A DNA stretch of 50,738 nucleotides from positions 1 to 50,738 of the forward strand of contig CASFLA010000076.1 of NCBI GenBank assembly GCA_949295415.1. Reading direction: 5' to 3'. Of this stretch, positions 50,146 through 50,738 are shown in pieces (position 1 is the stretch's first letter; each line of letters begins with the position of its first letter). Under the pieces are notes generated by a model. The model worked only from the letters and a program-made list of their open reading frames with translations, was not told the DNA's origin and made no database searches. The translations under genes and the position numbers were made by a program. This stretch comes from an uncultured Oscillospiraceae bacterium (lineage in GTDB: Bacteria; Bacillota; Clostridia; Oscillospirales; Acutalibacteraceae).

Positions 50146-50343
50146 TTATTTTATTTCAGGAAGCCCTGCAATGCTTGTTGCAAGCGATAAAATGCCTGCA
50201 AGTAATGACGCACTGAAAACTGCAAGCCAGTTAACCTCTGCTATTAACGCCGAGGTTCCAACAGTTGCAACAAAGGTTTGCGCAACTGTTTTAAGCGCTC
50301 TTATTCCTGCAGCCTTAAGCCATTTTAAAACCTTTTCGTTCAA
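50146..50343 (-). CDS. Phage holin (r1t-type)
   Basis: A 65-residue membrane protein with a basic start (MNEKVLKWLKAAGIRALK) and two hydrophobic segments, TVAQTFVATVGTSALI and WLAVFSASLLAGILSLATSI, ending AGLPEIK. This is the pattern of the r1t holin family. Holins make pores that release the endolysin to the wall. It is the last gene of a three-gene lysis unit; the next is asnB after a terminator. Confidence 0.88.
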   Translation of the reverse strand: MNEKVLKWLKAAGIRALKTVAQTFVATVGTSALIAEVNWLAVFSASLLAGILSLATSIAGLPEIK

Positions 50344-50345
50344 AA

Positions 50346-50582
50346 TTATCCTCCTATTTGTATCTGTTGAAAGCTTTCTAAATCGGTAACTCTATGGTTA
50401 ATAGAGCTCAACCTTTCCTCAATAACCGGAATCCTTCTTGTGAAAGAATTTTGCTCATCAACCTTTTTTTCGAGTTGTTTGAGCCTGAACTCCGTCAGCT
50501 TGCTCGAAGCTATAATTCCGCCAAAAGAACCTATAGCAGTTCCCGCAAAGGCTATAAGCGCAACAATTATTTCTATAGCCAT
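50346..50582 (-). CDS. Small phage membrane protein, XhlA-like
   Basis: A 78-residue protein with an N-terminal membrane helix (IIVALIAFAGTAIGSFGGII) and a charged coiled-coil (EFRLKQLEKKVDEQNSFTRR, then VIEERLSSINHRV). Proteins of this shape are found beside holins in Firmicute phages and assist lysis (XhlA group), though the helix order is reversed relative to classical XhlA. It starts three bases after the endolysin stop and ends two bases before the holin. Confidence 0.75.
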   Translation of the reverse strand: MAIEIIVALIAFAGTAIGSFGGIIASSKLTEFRLKQLEKKVDEQNSFTRRIPVIEERLSSINHRVTDLESFQQIQIGG

Positions 50583-50585
50583 TCC

Positions 50586-50738
50586 CTAAACCCCCAAAAT
50601 CTTCTTCCAGGTGTTTATTCCGACCGCTCCGTCGGCGGTAAGACCCATAAGCTTCTGCCATTTTATAACGGCGGCTTTAGTGTCCTTTCCGAACTTGCCA
50701 TCTGCCTTAACGCCAACTGCAATTTGAACGAGCTTTGT
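50586..50738 (-). CDS. Endolysin/amidase C-terminal peptidoglycan-binding domain (5' part outside window)
   Basis: The last 50 residues of a protein whose start is beyond the window edge. The visible sequence includes VGVKADGKFGKDTKAAVIKW and QKLMGLTADGAVGINTWKKI, ending LGV, a PG_binding_1 domain. With a holin and XhlA-like gene directly downstream it is most likely the phage endolysin, whose catalytic domain cannot be seen. Confidence 0.85.
   Translation of the reverse strand, partial: TKLVQIAVGVKADGKFGKDTKAAVIKWQKLMGLTADGAVGINTWKKILGV

Overview
The window looks like a chromosomal segment of a low-GC, Gram-positive anaerobe of the class Clostridia, probably a gut or rumen Oscillospirales/Ruminococcaceae-like lineage. 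The evidence is the gene order (rplS-lepB-rbgA-rnhB-yraN; tig-clpP-clpX; cdaA-cdaR), strong GGAGG ribosome binding sites, rubrerythrin, a DUF1540 protein, an FtrB-like mini-protein and a SNARE-like (DedA-type) family being absent while AI-2E-family exporters are duplicated. This placement is inference: no rRNA or tRNA gene is present. Most genes lie on the minus strand and coding density is high. No gap between genes exceeds 300 bases.

Layout. 1-270: the 3' end of an IS3-family element, next to birA. 280-3085: birA and a sugar isomerase, divergent from a Gfo/Idh/MocA oxidoreductase across symmetric overlapping promoters. 3150-9774: small surface and hydrolase genes (LOG protein, a phosphodiester glycosidase pair, FTR-like protein, SGNH esterase, phosphodiesterase), then three small unknown genes holding a chain of short hairpins, then rsmA. 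9878-15651: AI-2E exporter, membrane-anchored sugar-nucleotide dehydratase, CNNM/CorC protein, hydroxyacid dehydrogenase. 15679-19532: a Zur-type zinc operon (zur-znuA-znuC-znuB) whose last gene is a 1-phosphofructokinase-like kinase, with every junction overlapping by ATGA. 19649-24742: an HTH regulator, clpX, clpP, trigger factor with a long Lys/Ala/Thr tail, a metallophosphoesterase and a DUF1540 protein. 24785-31994: thrC, dipeptidase, yraN, rnhB, rbgA, lepB, rplS with its leader, rubrerythrin and an MreB homologue. 32038-40319: comFC, recD2, cdaR, cdaA, a cysteine desulfurase with a DUF3343 protein, and a second AI-2E exporter. 40471-43378: HTH-ACT protein, hom and lysC, with an internal start for a separate small lysC subunit. 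43418-45264: mgtE with a promoter, short leader ORF and terminator-like hairpin ahead of it, and a broken HTH gene behind it. 45270-50014: two lipoproteins, an acidic unknown protein and asnB. 50146-50738: a phage-type lysis cassette (holin, XhlA-like protein, end of a peptidoglycan-binding endolysin).

How the genes connect. The aspartate pathway is split between hom-lysC and a separately promoted thrC 15 kb away. Zinc uptake appears to be controlled by a 7-1-7 palindrome placed just downstream of the -10 box. cdaA-cdaR make and regulate c-di-AMP. The most unusual non-coding structures are the mgtE leader, the hairpin chain at 8358-8560 and several very long intergenic hairpins. No CRISPR array, no tRNA or rRNA gene and no obvious multi-gene defence island was seen.
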